A stretch of DNA of 64,000 bases, from the NCBI GenBank assembly GCA_010206225.2, contig VIQU02000004.1, positions 1 through 64,000 on the forward strand. The letters are read 5' to 3'. Below are positions 63,832 to 64,000 of this stretch, piece after piece. Made by a program: the position numbers and the translations under genes. This stretch comes from Lachnospiraceae bacterium MD308. Lineage in GTDB: Bacteria > Bacillota > Clostridia > Lachnospirales > Lachnospiraceae. Each line of letters begins with the position of its first letter. The stretch's first letter is position 1. The notes under the pieces are model-generated. The model had not been told where the DNA came from and ran no database searches. It was given only the letters and a program-made list of their open reading frames with translations.

Positions 63832-64000
63832 ATGAAGATCACATTAAAAGGCGGAACAGTGAAAGAGTATGAAGGAGCCAAGACTCTCCTTGATATCGCG
63901 AAGGATATCAGCGAAGGACTTTCCAGAGCGGCAACTTCAGCGAAGGTGAATGGAGAGATCGAGGATCTGCGGACAGAGATTTCTTCTGACTGTGAGCTGG
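63832..64000 (+). CDS. thrS: threonyl-tRNA synthetase, N-terminal TGS domain (cut by window end)
   Basis: ATG 63832 follows AAAAGGAGACAAGCT. The 56 visible codons read MKITLKGGTVKEYEGAKTLL and then RAATSAKVNGEIEDLRTEIS, the TGS domain that opens ThrRS. The catalytic domains lie beyond the window. It is 53 bases after the thioesterase gene in the T-box operon. Confidence 0.9.
   Translation, partial: MKITLKGGTVKEYEGAKTLLDIAKDISEGLSRAATSAKVNGEIEDLRTEISSDCEL

Overview
The window looks like a chromosomal segment of an anaerobic gut Firmicute of the Lachnospiraceae (Clostridium cluster XIVa). The evidence is the cysE-cysS-mrnC-rlmB-sigH gene order under a cysteine T-box, a spore-type sigma-H, GdhA, a single-chain PurL, a single-chain ThrE-type exporter, strong GGAGG ribosome binding sites and consensus sigma-A promoters. 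I cannot name the genus. The family assignment is inference from gene content.

Positions 1-15,010 are a graveyard of integrative and plasmid-type elements. It holds a truncated ParM, a truncated sigma factor, HAD and DUF2164 fragments wedged between them, the 3' end of a group II intron, an IS200-type element, the tail of a DnaC-like helicase loader, TnpW, and the C-terminus of a large serine recombinase. Two intact minus-strand cargo cassettes survive: an Xre regulator with a membrane protein, and an ABC transporter with a 26-residue peptide and a LytTR/GHKL two-component pair. Each cassette has its 3' end against a copy of the same 71-72 bp repeat. A complete AAA-ATPase-like/PDDEXK gene lies between them. 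Several genes here carry visible lesions, such as a TGA replacing an expected Trp codon in a flavin reductase, frameshifts and internal deletions.

Positions 15,100-22,100 are chromosomal: ilvN-ilvC, a chemoreceptor and a BceAB-type ABC transporter. Positions 22,200-24,470 are a second cluster of decayed genes: an AbrB-type antitoxin, a type III restriction subunit and a K+ channel. Positions 24,470-58,255 are mostly intact core genome. In order these are a HAD phosphatase, a DUF1461 protein, purL, gdhA, a diguanylate cyclase, tRNA-Val and tRNA-Met, ispF, a GNAT acetyltransferase, a DedA protein, an OmpR-type two-component system, a FapA-like protein, the Cys T-box operon ending in sigH, tRNA-Thr, a LysR regulator divergent from a RarD-type transporter, an NSS transporter, ThrE, glnS, a MocR regulator, a coiled-coil protein, cls, purA and a SEC-C protein.

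Positions 58,256-63,032 hold the most unusual structure. Two deleted IS1634-family copies flank a solute-binding lipoprotein, a chemoreceptor-like protein and a broken esterase. Perfect 58-bp direct repeats bound the whole block. The repeat contains the promoter of the downstream threonine T-box operon, so the insertion appears to have landed in that promoter and duplicated it. The window ends in thrS, which is separated from its T-box by a thioesterase gene.
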